From assembly GCF_907165205.1 (NCBI RefSeq), contig NC_058198.1, positions 4,875,001-4,939,000 on the forward strand: a stretch of 64,000 nucleotides of DNA, given 5' to 3'. The translations under genes and the position numbers were made by a program. Shown here piece by piece: positions 53,123 to 64,000 of this stretch. Each line of letters opens with the position of its first letter. Position 1 is the stretch's first letter. Under the pieces are notes generated by a model that was not told the origin of the DNA, did not search any database, and worked only from the letters and a program-made list of their open reading frames with translations. This stretch comes from Coccinella septempunctata (taxonomy: Eukaryota > Arthropoda > Insecta > Coleoptera > Coccinellidae).

Positions 53123-56100
53123 ATGGCGCTGAAGAGTTGGATAGTTGAAGTTTTTGTTATTAATGACGATCATCAGGCTATACCTAAATACAATAAGAAA
53201 TTAAAACTAACTGCTGAATATGATCCCCAAGGTGTTAACGTTAAACTTTTTGATGGTGAGTAACAATATGTGGTTGTTTCCCATTCATTAAATTGAGCAA
53301 ACCGTTTGTTTTGGCTCATTATATCTCCCTCGTTTAATAGAATGATTCTTATTAAAACTGACTTATTTTATCAAATCGTTACAGCAATTATCACCTTTAA
53401 TGATTTCATTTCCTAAAACGTTGCAATTAACACTATTACTATGCTATCTTTTGGCGAATGCGGCATCACAACATTCGAATATATTCGCATTGCCAATGCC
53501 AATTATATGAAATAAATCATATTCTTCATATCACTTACCGTCCCACATAAATATCTTTCTTGGTTTCACTGAATTTTTCATTAAATTGGCGAAATTATGA
53601 TTCTCCTCAATTCCTAACCTATAAATTACAGATCAGATGGAAATAGCTGAATTTTCTGTATGCACAAATACAGAATGTTGCCGGTTTGGAAGTTCATCTT
53701 ACTTATTTTCTTTCGATAATGAATCTCTACTCTTCAAATTCAGAAATCCAGAAGGTGAGTTGTTTTTTACTTCCTAGTGTACGAAAATCTGCACGTGAAT
53801 GAATTCAAGTGAAAATGTTAAATTTCATTATCTCCAAGAAATTATTAACCATAATTCATTTCATTTTGTGTTTCGACCTCGAATCAACATTCATAACAAG
53901 ACCAATTGTAAGAATGGATAAGATATGTCTAACAATAATGTATTCCATTCTACATTGAAAAGATAGCAAATCAATTAAATTTTGGCTGAATTTTTTCAGA
54001 GTAATGATGAAACTCTGTCTGGTGCCCCTTATTTTGAGAGTGTCCTCTAATCATGAGGCATGATATATCAAAGTATAAACATAATGTGATGTCAACAAAA
54101 TTTTTCTGGATTTCAAAAATACGTAATCCATTCTCATTGTAATTTCTGATGATATATTATGCAATCTATAAAGTCCATCAATAATGGATGGATAATTAAC
54201 CAATTTTGTTGTTTGATTCTTAATTGTTAAACAATCTTCAACTCAAGGATAAATTGAAAATTGATGTTTTTTCACCTCTTTGTTCATTATCCAAAATTGC
54301 TTTCATAATGATACGAAGAAAATATTTGGCATGAAAAATCCCACAAAATGAACATTTTTCAGATGCTAGAAACTTTACAATAGCTATGACAAAGGCCAAA
54401 TCAGGAAAAGGTGCCTCTGTCTTTTCAGTTAGAACTGAAGATTCCTCAGCAACTCAATACTTCCAATTTTATGGCTATTTATCACAACAACAGAATATGT
54501 TACAAGACTTCGTTAGGACTTATACCTATCAACGAGCAATATTATGTAATTTAAATGATTTCAAGGTAAAATAATTGAATCCATTATTCCTAATACACTG
54601 TTCAAATTTCACAGAAAGTTAGAATTTTAATATACGAATTGTTTTCTTGAAGGATAAGGTTGTATTAGATGTAGGAGCTGGCTCTGGCATTTTGTCATTT
54701 TTTGCTGCCCAAGCTGGTGCTAAACGAATATATGCTGTTGAAGCTTCCACCATGGCTCATTTTGCACAGGTAAACCCAAAATTTTTTAATGCGAATTTTG
54801 CTTTCTCACTTGAAAGCCTATTTCAGAAATTAGTCGAAGCAAATAATTTAAAGGACTTGATCAAAGTTATACCAGGAAAAATAGAAGAGGTTGAACTTCC
54901 AGAGAAAGTAGATGTTATTATTTCTGAACCAATGGGATATATGTTATATAATGAAAGAATGCTGGAAACATATTTACACGCTAAGAAATGGTTAGTACCC
55001 AACGGAAAAATGTATCCGTCCCGAGGTGATTTACATATAGCTCCATTCACTGATGATTCTTTGTACATGGAGCAATACAGCAAGGCTAATTTCTGGTGAG
55101 GAATATATCAGCTATTTTTGTTCAATTGCGAATTGAATATTTTTTTTCCGAAGGTTTCAAACGTGTTTCCATGGGGTTAACTTATCGGCAATCCAAAATA
55201 GCGCCGTTAAAGAATATTTTAGGCAACCTGTCGTTGATACTTTTGATATTAGGATATGTATGAGTAAATCAATTAGGCACATTGTTGACTTCCTTGAAGC
55301 AGATGAGACAGACCTACATACTATAGGTAAGAAATTCCCTGTTAACTTTTGTCTTGGTTTATGCACACTGCAAATTTTCAGATATTCCTCTCGAATTTCA
55401 TATTTTGGAATCTGGTACTTGCCATGGTCTTGCATTCTGGTTCGATGTCGCTTTTGCTGGTTCACAACAGACAATATGGCTTAGTACTGGTCCCACTGAA
55501 CCCCTTACTCATTGGTATCAGGTTCGGTGTTTACTCGAACAACCCCTTCTTCTCAAACAAGGACAAGTTTTGACTGGAAGGGTGTTACTAGTAGCGAATA
55601 AGAGGTAATGGAAAACTATCGGTTTTCATGTTATGAAGTGCGTTTCATATTCAACTTTTGCAGGCAAAGTTACGATGTCACAATAGAATTGACAGTAGAA
55701 GGAACAACGCAGTGTTCAACAAACACACTAGATCTGAAAAATCCCTACTTCAGATATACTGGGGCTCCTGTGCAGCCACCTCCAGGTGTTTCCAATGTGT
55801 CTCCCAGTGAAAATTACTGGAGTCAGTTGGACGCTCAGGGTGTAAGAAATGGTAAGAAAACATGAAGAAACTTGTTTTAGTTTGTTTGATATCGCGAGAA
55901 TATTTTACAGCTGTCAATATGGTGAACGGTATGTCTGTAAACGGTCTAGGTGAAGTTTCCATGGACACAACACAAACTGTTCTGAACAATAACTTGATGG
56001 CAAACAATCTGATAGCTTTAGGTGAGAGAATTGTAGGTCACTTGTAGATTCTGCAGTTGTACCTAATTTTTTTCAACTGATGTTTCTAATTCGATATCGG

Positions 56101-56807
56101 AAACATTTGAGTTATTTCTTTTTGTACAGTGGACACTTCCCAATTAACAGATGGTGCTCCTCCTAATATTCATCCAGGGTGTATATCCAGTACAGGCAGA
56201 GGTAGGGTTGCAGCTAGTCCTACTTCAACACATACTGCGCAATTGATAGGTGGTGCAATTTCACCATCATTATTCACTTCTCCGAATGGCCAACAAGTAA
56301 GTGGCGAATTTGAAAACCTTTCCATGCATTTGAGAAACTTGAGTTCATATTGATTATAATCAGGATGCGAATTTAGTGATGACAAACATTTCATGGAGGT
56401 GATTCCTTTTCATGTTCTATGTACAATTTCTTTAAGAATATCTATCATAAATTGTTTTGAAAACATGTTGGAATGTCAAAAATCTTCATTGATGTGAAGG
56501 AATTACCCATTGAAGTTGAATTTGTTACTTCATCTACTCACTATGTTCACTAATTTTCATGTGTAAATAAATGTTCGATGTAAACAAGCAGAATTCTCAC
56601 AATACTTTTGAACTATTAAATCTAATTGGGAAAAAAATTAAAATTCTTTTGAATTCGTGATAGTTTTTTCGTTTGCTGTAACTATTATTAGGTTGTCTTT
56701 TTCAGCAACCTTTAGTGATGGCAAATTACCCAGTTAGTGCGAATTTAATGATTGGTGATTATGTTACCCCAGGAAATGGAGTAGCGATGCCAAGTTATCG
56801 TCAATAA
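53123..56807 (+). CDS. CARM1: Histone-arginine methyltransferase CARM1 (PRMT4; Drosophila Art4)
   Basis: A complete gene of eleven coding exons: 53123-53255, 53632-53754, 54363-54565, 54653-54769, 54827-55095, 55154-55326, 55382-55604, 55664-55851, 55911-56021, 56130-56296 and 56706-56807. All have GT-AG introns with consistent phases and yield 602 residues (the human protein has about 608). Residues 1 to about 110 form the CARM1-specific N-terminal PH-like domain. The catalytic core follows. Motif I is VLDVGAGSG (157-165), the double-E loop is SEPMGYMLYNERMLE (225-239, Glu226 and Glu235), and the THW loop is at 382-384 (PLTHWYQ). The last about 150 residues are a low-complexity Ser/Asn/Gly/Thr-rich tail corresponding to the coactivation region. 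The enzyme is a type I (asymmetric dimethylating) nuclear arginine methyltransferase of histone H3 and of splicing and transcription factors. Most introns are short (55-110 bases); the first three and the last are longer. Retaining the last intron would add about 19 residues, then a stop at 56353. Confidence 0.97.
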
Positions 56808-59330
56808 TCAATGGACTGTGTATTTTCATGCTCAATTGAGAAACTTAAAGGATATTTTTAAGGGTGGGAATTCCAATTCGTGTATCCAACGCGAGTGATT
56901 CTGTTAAAGATTGTAAACAAATTTGATCACTTTGTGATAACGACCTGATTCGATATCAGTTTTGAAATTTCTCGTTCATAAATTTGTCTAACGGCAGGGG
57001 GCAACGTTATTTTCTTCGTTTCAATATCGCAGCCATTTACTCTTTAAAGGTATTAATACACATTTTTGAAACGCTTATTTTACTTTGAATATTTTTATCA
57101 AGAAGTGTACATTTAAGTTGCACATCACAACAATGAAAATTATTTTAAGATAAGTTTGACGTAGAAACAGCTCTCCATTTGTTTTTTATTTTCAATAACC
57201 TCCCTTAGGTATTTATTTGTAAATACTGAATTATTTTTTGGAAATTCTTCATGTACATTATTTGAATCTTCTTCATTCTTCCCAGCTGTTTTTAAAGGCT
57301 GCTGTTGAGATATTAATCTGTTCTCATTACCCAATTCAATGTGAAATTCAAAATCAGTTTCACATTTCGAAAAGTGGGATGTTTTTTGGAAATAAATGGA
57401 CAATATATTTCAGTTAAGACTGCTATCATAAATACTCTATTTTTAATCACAGTTTACACAATGTGAAAGTTTGTGTTTGTAAAAGCACTGAAGTATATGA
57501 AAACCTTACTCTTTTTTTACCTTAGTATTAGATCTGAATTCTGACATGATAAATAAATTATAATTGAAGATTCAATTGTCTCCATCGAATTGCTCTATAA
57601 ACAAATGTTAACTTTGGAAGTCATTATTTGATTGCTCATCATTATTAATATATCTACATTCCTCATTTCTTCTGTTAGTATGTTTTCAAAAAAAAATTTA
57701 ATTTCTTTTATGGATCTATTTCATTAGTTTTCTCCGCCCTACTCTGTTTCCACCTCTGTTTTTCATAGGATTTCATGATATTTTACGATATTTTCATGAT
57801 TGGATTGTTTTATATTAATATTCCAATTAATTAGCAGTTTTAGGAATAAAATCGCTCGATACTGATTCTACATGGTAAAGGCATTATGTAATGAAATCCA
57901 AAGACACCGTGGTATTCAAACTGGATGGTTAAAATATCTATTTATCCGAGAGAACAAAGAAGCTATTGGCTACTGTCATCCTGAAGTTTGGTTACTTCAA
58001 ATTTTCATTCATTAGCTATGCAGAGCTCCCCCAAATTTCACCCTCTTATTAACATGGTAGCTTACTAAGATTTGAAATGTTTGGTGTCAAATACAAGCAC
58101 AAAATAATGAACTTCCAGTGTTGATCAAACCATTAATAATTTTTTTCCTAAATCTGGCGATAGAAATTTTGACTATCCAGTGTTTATTTTTGTATTATGA
58201 TAATTAAGAACTTGAAAACTTTTTAGAGAACATACTATAAAGCTAACAATTATTCTGTTATGATGTAAGTCAGCATTTTTGATCATCTGGCGAGTAACAT
58301 CATACTTGTGTTTGTATATGTTGCTATTATATCTGTGATATTTTCATTTTGAATCTAACCACATTTCATGTAAAATTTAAAATAGATTAGTTATCATTAG
58401 GTTTTCATTTGTTGACCAATATATTATTTATTCATTTGTAAACCAAGATGAAAGAAACTCTTGATTTGAACTTAATTGTACAGACTGTTGAACTTATGAA
58501 GACCTTTGTTTGAAGGAAATACAGCAAAATTAAAATTTTCATGTTTTTCTATATAACGTGTATTTATACTTTTTTACAATACAATTTATTTGTTTGTTTT
58601 TTTAATGTATTAATTTTAGGAGACATAACAATGTTACAACAAATTTATCAATTTTGTCGCAATTGGTCTTAATGAACTTATAGCTCATCTTTTAGTAACA
58701 TTGATTTTTATCAACAAAAAAAAACATTCTGATGTTTTTGTAGATTATTATTTTTACGAACATGTCTTCATTGTGTATCATCACATTCATGCCTCATGAA
58801 ATATTTTGGAATTTCCCAATCTATTTCATGATTATAGTTTTAATTATATCTATTCTGTAGCCCTCATTGTTTGCATACGGTTCTCTTTTTTTCTCTAGAT
58901 TTTTAATAGAGATGAGTTATACTCATTATTTCCAGTGAGAATTTTTTTTCATCCTAATTTTGCCGTTATTGAATTGAGTGCTTATAATGAGGGTTATATA
59001 TATATTACAGGTGTGTTTACAGTATTCTGAATCATTTTAAGATCCTTTGGATTTCAATTGAAATTATTTTGTTTGAATTATGTTCCAGTGATTTGTGTTT
59101 GAATGGAATTTTTGTCACATAATTGAGCAATGAACTTCTGATTTGTGCAGTCTGTAGAATAAAGCACATGTTGCTCTGGAAAATTTAAATAGCATTGTAT
59201 TACCTCTGCCTTATCCATACCCATTGTGGCAGCATTGGAAGAATCGCCTAGTTACATAATAAGCTTCATGTATACAAGTAGGCATTGATATTTAATAATG
59301 TACAGTGACGGCGATAATAAACATGTACAA
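56808..59330 (+). other. CARM1 3' UTR and 3' flank
   Basis: T-rich sequence following the CARM1 stop. Candidate AATAAA signals lie at 57552-57557 and 59158-59163, so the 3' UTR could be about 0.75 kb or about 2.4 kb. An 87-codon frame on the opposite strand (57140-57403) has no recognisable domain. No other gene seen. Confidence 0.5.
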
Positions 59331-61290
59331 TTTTGACACTTATTTTTTCTCTGATGTTGAAAATATTTCTAAACGTATTTGTGTTCCATTGGTCTAAAGA
59401 AAACTTAATAAATGCTGCTCAAAACAAAGAATGTTTTCTTTCCATCACTCCCAACAAAATTTCACTGAATTTTGCAAATTCAAATATTTCAGAGATCGGT
59501 CTCTGTTTAAGCATATCATTATATAATTGCCCATTCAAACTGGCAATGCTTATCCATAATCGCAGCAATTATGCATAGGAAAGAAACGTCCGAGCCTTTC
59601 CTCAAATTTGTTTTTATTTCGAAACTGCATACCTTAAACCAGCATTCATTCAAGGTTAAAATTGTTGACAGATTTCCCATTTTCATTATTATTTAGAAAT
59701 TTTGAATTCTTAATAGGGTGGAGGTTATCAACTGATTGATAAACATTACAGAATCTGAAATAACTTGTTGCTTAATCCAAGATAAAGTCCTTCCATCATC
59801 TGTAGGCTTTATAATTCAATCCAAATAAAAGGGGGCAATGAAGTGTGAACCAAAATTTTTTTTAAACCTTTATTAAGAAATTATATTTACATCACAATAG
59901 TCCAGATAATAACCTACGAACAGTCTTATAACTATCTGACTTTCAACATAAAAATTTTAAAACGTAACGAATTGTTTTTTGTCAAAAGTCGTTTTATCAC
60001 TATAAAAGATCGGAGATCACAACATAATTAATTCAAAAATCAATATAAACCGAAATTTTGCAAATATATTACAGTGTATTCACGAAAAAAAAATTTAAGC
60101 CAGGTGATATGTGTCAAGATTTTCTATTTTTTTTTTAAATTATGTTAAACAAGATATCTGATAACTTAAAAAAAGATACAGTTTATAAGTAAGCTATAAG
60201 CGTAAGAAAAGAACTTATTGAAAATATACTTAAATCTATATCCTTCTCCGATTTCTTAAAAATTATTGTTATTGATATTATTGGCAGGTAGTAGATTTGT
60301 ACATTTCGCCTGTTCAAACATAGTAGGTATTCTTTTAACCAAATACCAAAACAATTCAATGAGAATCATCACAACAATAACCAGAAAACAACTGCAATAA
60401 GGAGGAATGGTCAAGAAGCAAAAGAATTTTGATAAAATTAAAAATAAATAAATGTCCAAAAAGTTATAGGTCAATGATTAACAAATATTGTCAAAAAAAT
60501 GAATGTAACAAGAAATTTTTTCATTCGGAAGCACAAGGACCAGTTCTTAAAACAGAACAATAGTACCCCCTCTAAAAATTTGATGGGACAATTACTCCTG
60601 AACCATTATTAAAATTGCTGTAAATAATGATTGGATCAAAACTGGTTTGCTTCGCATCTTATTATCCCTATAATAAGAAACCAAATGTTTTCAAAAATTT
60701 TTCACTGAGATCTAGAATAACTGGAGTTTGGCATGGTATAGACATAGTAACAATGTGAAATAACAGTTAAGGCACTGAGGAACTTGAAATCAGAGAGTTC
60801 ATGAATCTCCAAATTATGTTGAGGCGATATCGACAAGATGAGCCTCATATGAATTAATTATAATAATTCACATGTCTATACTGCCAATTTGAACTACTGA
60901 GCGTGAACATTGCATCATTTCAGTATAACCTCTACAATAAATTTTTATTTTCGAATGTTTCCATATAAATTTCTCTTTAAATAATATACACTTCAAATAT
61001 TACAATATAGTGGAAATATACAATGAATTAGTTATTGAATAAATTAACTAAACGAACAGTATGTCTGTAGTATGTTTTTTCAGAAACAAATGATGAATAA
61101 TCCATGCTACCATGAATAACTAGTCGACTAACAATTAATATTGTACTAATATTCTCGCCGGTATAGAACTTTTTTATTTATACTTGATCTATGAAATGTT
61201 TATAAAATTCTGGCAGTCTTGGTTAAAGTTTAGTAAGTAGAACTATCACATAGTTACCTCGAAAGTATATGTTAGTTTATATTGTTTATT
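59331..61290 (-). other. Cyclin E 3' UTR and intergenic space between convergent genes
   Basis: The Cyclin E stop is immediately followed by AATAAAATAAA on the minus strand (signals at 61285-61295), and a distal AATAAA lies at 59869-59874. Usage could give a very short or an about 1.4-kb 3' UTR. Within it, 60391-60256 has a good acceptor (CTTATTGCAG) and an open frame encoding one hydrophobic segment (CFLVIVVMILIELFWYLV) with an Asn-rich end. No upstream coding exon could be joined to it, so I do not call a gene. A plus-strand 81-codon frame at 59333-59578 is likewise unsupported. Confidence 0.45.
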
Positions 61291-63696
61291 TTATTCATCT
61301 TCCAATTCATCTGTGTCTGTTTCCCTGTCCTCTTCTTCTTCTAGTTCGTTATCTTCTCGGTGCAGCTGCACTTGCTGGACCGGATAGTTCACTGAATTAG
61401 ATATAATAATGTCTTCTAGCATCTTGTCGAAGCTTACTCCGCTGTCATTTTTCTCAGGAGTGTCTTCATCAATGATTAATGTCGGATTTTTTCCCATCTG
61501 CTCCATCCTGATTATTGCTGATTGTTCCTGTAAAAAATAAAAGACGTATTTGCTATGCAGCAAACGAACAAGCCAATTGAACCAATTGCCTCAAATTCAC
61601 ACCAGAAAATCACTCAAAGTTGGATTTCACAGAGTAAAGTCAATAGGCAGTTATTTTTTCCTTAGAAATGTAAAAAAATATACAATAATTGTTTCACATC
61701 AACAGAAAATGTACTTGATGTCCCCGTCCATTGAATAATTCCCGAAAAATCTTCAAGAATATTTGGATGATTTCAAGATTGCATAAGCACCTATAAACAA
61801 CAATTACTTACGAAAAAGTCCATGTTGACTGCATGTGTTTGTAGGGAATGGTTCTCATCAGGCACTACATCTTTGTAGGTCTTTCGCAGAATTTCCAAAG
61901 AACGCTGTGACTGTTCGTCATTTGTTATATGAACACTGCAAGATTGCAACCTTGTATCTTTGGAATTTTGTAGCACATGGTAGAAGACAGCCATATACTC
62001 TGCACAATGTTTTAACTGATCCCATGTTAGACCTACACATGAGATAATTCACATTAGACTTCCAAATATTTCATTGTGTTTCAAACACATACCAGAAACG
62101 GAAAGTGCAGCCTGTTTTCCATACATGAAATACATAGCTGCAGCTGCCACGGTACTGTAGCTGAACCTTAAAAATCCAGGATCCAGGGACATCATATCAA
62201 TTAATAAGGATGCTCTAGTGAACTGGAAACCTGAGTATTGGGGAAAAAGAAAATCTTTGTTGATTTCCCTATGGATTCTTTGTGGTGTGAGCTCATCTGC
62301 TTTGAAATGTAACTGCATGTAGAGGTTGAGCCAGTCACTTGGTGTCATTAAACTCAGATCCCACCCCAAACTCTGAAAAATGAAGTTGTGAGGAAAAATC
62401 CAGAGTTATTTTCAGTTTAGAAAAAAAATTTTCACAAAAATTCGATTTTTTCTTAAATTATACGTGACGCTAACGAGCGCCTATAAGTTCCGCAGGAGCT
62501 GGCACTTGACAACAAGCACACAAATCGCAACAAATTTTTTAACAACAAGTTTTCATATTTCCAAAGTCTATGGAATATTGCAACCATACTATGTCAAAAT
62601 TGAATGGAACTGTCTGACTTGAGAGAGTCTCAAACACCGCTTTCATATCGAATACATTTGTTAAATTCAGGGAATACACCAACAAATAACTCACATTCAA
62701 AATGAGAAGCTCACAGTTGAGAATATCATCTGGACTACAAGCTCCATCACAGACATAGGAGAATTCTGTTACTCTGGGTGGATAAATTTCTTCCAATTTG
62801 GCAGCTAAGAACAAACATGTTACTCCTACTAGTTGCAGCTGATTCTTGGGTACATCGGGACGAATGGATAAAAACCGATCAAAGTAATCAACACCCAAAT
62901 AATATGTTACCCTCCTCAAATGGTAAACTTCGCATACTTCCATTATCCAATCAAGTAATATTGCCCTCATGCGGGGAAGAAAATTGGAGAAATCTTCAAA
63001 TAACCTAGGGTTCCTCAAATTCAATGACGCTTCTTCTTTATAAACCATGAAAAGCCAAACATCCTTGGCGTCTGCCCAATTCATAAGGGGTAGTGGAGCT
63101 TCTCTCGAATTTTGATTCATTAAAGCACTGGCCATACGTTTTCTTTTATTTCTTAGTTTAGCTTTCTGCCTTTTTTGGGATAACGGAGTTTTATGATTTA
63201 TTTCTGTTATTGATTTTGAGCAACTAGGTTTTTCCTAGAAAATTCATTAATCTTAACACCCGGTTCTAGACTGAATTCAACAGTGAATAAATATTCATTG
63301 AAAAGAAGTCTCTTACGGATATACATGTCTCTGATGACACACTGTCATTTCTTCCTCTGTCTTGTCCATGCTTACTTCTTGCAGCCATCATATTTTCCTT
63401 AGCTTTCCTCATTATTTCCTCACCAAATTTAAAACCCCAAACTGTCTGCTTATGGTGATTTTGTAATAATTCATTGAATGGTACCTGATCAGTATCACCA
63501 TAATCATTCATTTCATCAAATGTATCTAATGGATTTAGGACATCTGAATCAAAATCTTTATATGATAGGGGACATCTAAAAAACGAGCATTGCAGCAATG
63601 GTAAAGCAGAAGTTTGAAGAAATAAATAATGCTAAATATAGTTTCAAAAGGTACTTACTCTGTCCTAGGTTCATCACATTCAGAATCAGACATCAT
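61291..63696 (-). CDS. CycE: G1/S-specific cyclin E
   Basis: Six coding exons on the minus strand: 63696-63659, 63575-63317, 63234-62695, 62372-62093, 62032-61812 and 61527-61291. They give 524 residues. The N-terminal about 100 residues are acidic. KRQKAKLRNKRKR (120-132) is a likely nuclear localisation signal. The first cyclin fold begins near MNWADAKDVW and carries MRAILLDWIMEV (188-199), the CDK-contacting cyclin-box signature, followed by FLAAKLEEIYPP. The second fold starts with LGWDLSLMTPSDWLNLYMQL. The tail has a Thr-Pro site (DEDTPEKND, about 467-474), where a phosphodegron might be expected, but the usual Leu-Leu-Thr-Pro-Pro core is not present. The C-terminus is strongly acidic. 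Cyclin E activates CDK2 at S-phase entry. The first ATG (of a Met-Met pair) lies ten bases after an acceptor-like TTTTCTAG, so a 5' UTR exon should lie beyond the right edge. Met133 could start a shorter form. Exon 63234-62695 could read 52 codons into its intron if unspliced. Confidence 0.96.
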
Positions 63697-64000
63697 GGAG
63701 AGTAAACTAGAAAAAAAATATAGGGGTAATGGGGATGTTTAAGTATCACTCAATTATTGCTTTGAAATAATTTTCGAAAACCTTTGCATAAAATCAACTA
63801 AATCTTATAAACAATGTCAACAGTTCAACAACCTAACTTGGGACATTTAAATTTTAAATATTGAAAACTATGTCTCATAAGTACAAAATACCTCAAGGAA
63901 TTCGACTTTATATTAAGGCACTTCAAAGAAATACAATGGTTAAGTAAATTTCAATCGGATTACACGGGTTTTTCTCAATTTTCTTGACTCAAAACGCCCT
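63697..64000 (-). other. First intron of Cyclin E
   Basis: AT-rich sequence upstream of the first coding exon. On the minus strand it ends in a long T tract before CTAG, consistent with an intron leading to an upstream non-coding exon outside the window. Confidence 0.5.

Noticed and set aside
57140..57403. 87-codon frame antisense to the CARM1 3' UTR
   Set aside because: There is no start context, splice partner or recognisable domain.
60256..60391. Minus-strand exon encoding one membrane-spanning segment
   Set aside because: It has a good acceptor, but no upstream coding exon exists between it and Cyclin E. More likely it is part of the long Cyclin E 3' UTR.
62539..62694. Continuation of Cyclin E exon 3 for 52 codons
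   Set aside because: A GTGAGT donor at 62694 and the conserved next exon at 62372 show that this is intron. The open frame is incidental.

Overview
This window is nuclear DNA of an insect. It is AT-rich, its genes are split by GT-AG introns, and the recognisable proteins are arthropod forms of conserved animal genes. A beetle is plausible, but nothing in the sequence fixes the order. No bacterial, organellar or viral segment is apparent. Most long open frames outside the genes below behave like chance frames.

The left part (about 1-27.4 kb) is taken up by one long minus-strand gene with sparse, short exons. I assembled about 250 codons of a spectrin-repeat-like scaffold protein. It has two mutually compatible 5' coding exons (near 6.8 kb and 22.3 kb) and a probable first exon and promoter at 27.2-27.4 kb. 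Its coding sequence runs off the left edge. Its introns hold a 193-197 bp tandem array (8.07-9.24 kb), a likely LINE-derived scrap (9.24-9.42 kb) and an unexplained 225-codon open frame (5.9-6.6 kb).

Directly upstream of that promoter lies a homogeneous satellite-like array (28.05-32.6 kb). Nine full repeats of exactly 493 bp fall into two subtypes and their hybrids, preceded by a shorter 159-174 bp repeat. From 32.6 to 47.8 kb I recognise no gene. This stretch holds a 1.25-kb hAT-type non-autonomous transposon with an intact 8-bp target duplication and a second inverted-repeat element nested inside it.

The right part (48.6-63.7 kb) is gene-dense. Two sets of unidentified minus-strand exons (48.6-49.6 and 49.8-50.3 kb) come first. 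Next is METTL25B (RRNAD1 family), complete, with nine exons separated by eight introns of only 49-58 bp. It is divergent from CARM1 (PRMT4), complete at 602 codons. CARM1 converges on Cyclin E (CycE), whose coding region of 524 codons is complete but whose 5' UTR exon lies outside the window. These genes are neighbours rather than members of one pathway: CARM1 methylates histone H3 and coactivators, Cyclin E drives CDK2 at G1/S, and METTL25B is a predicted SAM-dependent methyltransferase.
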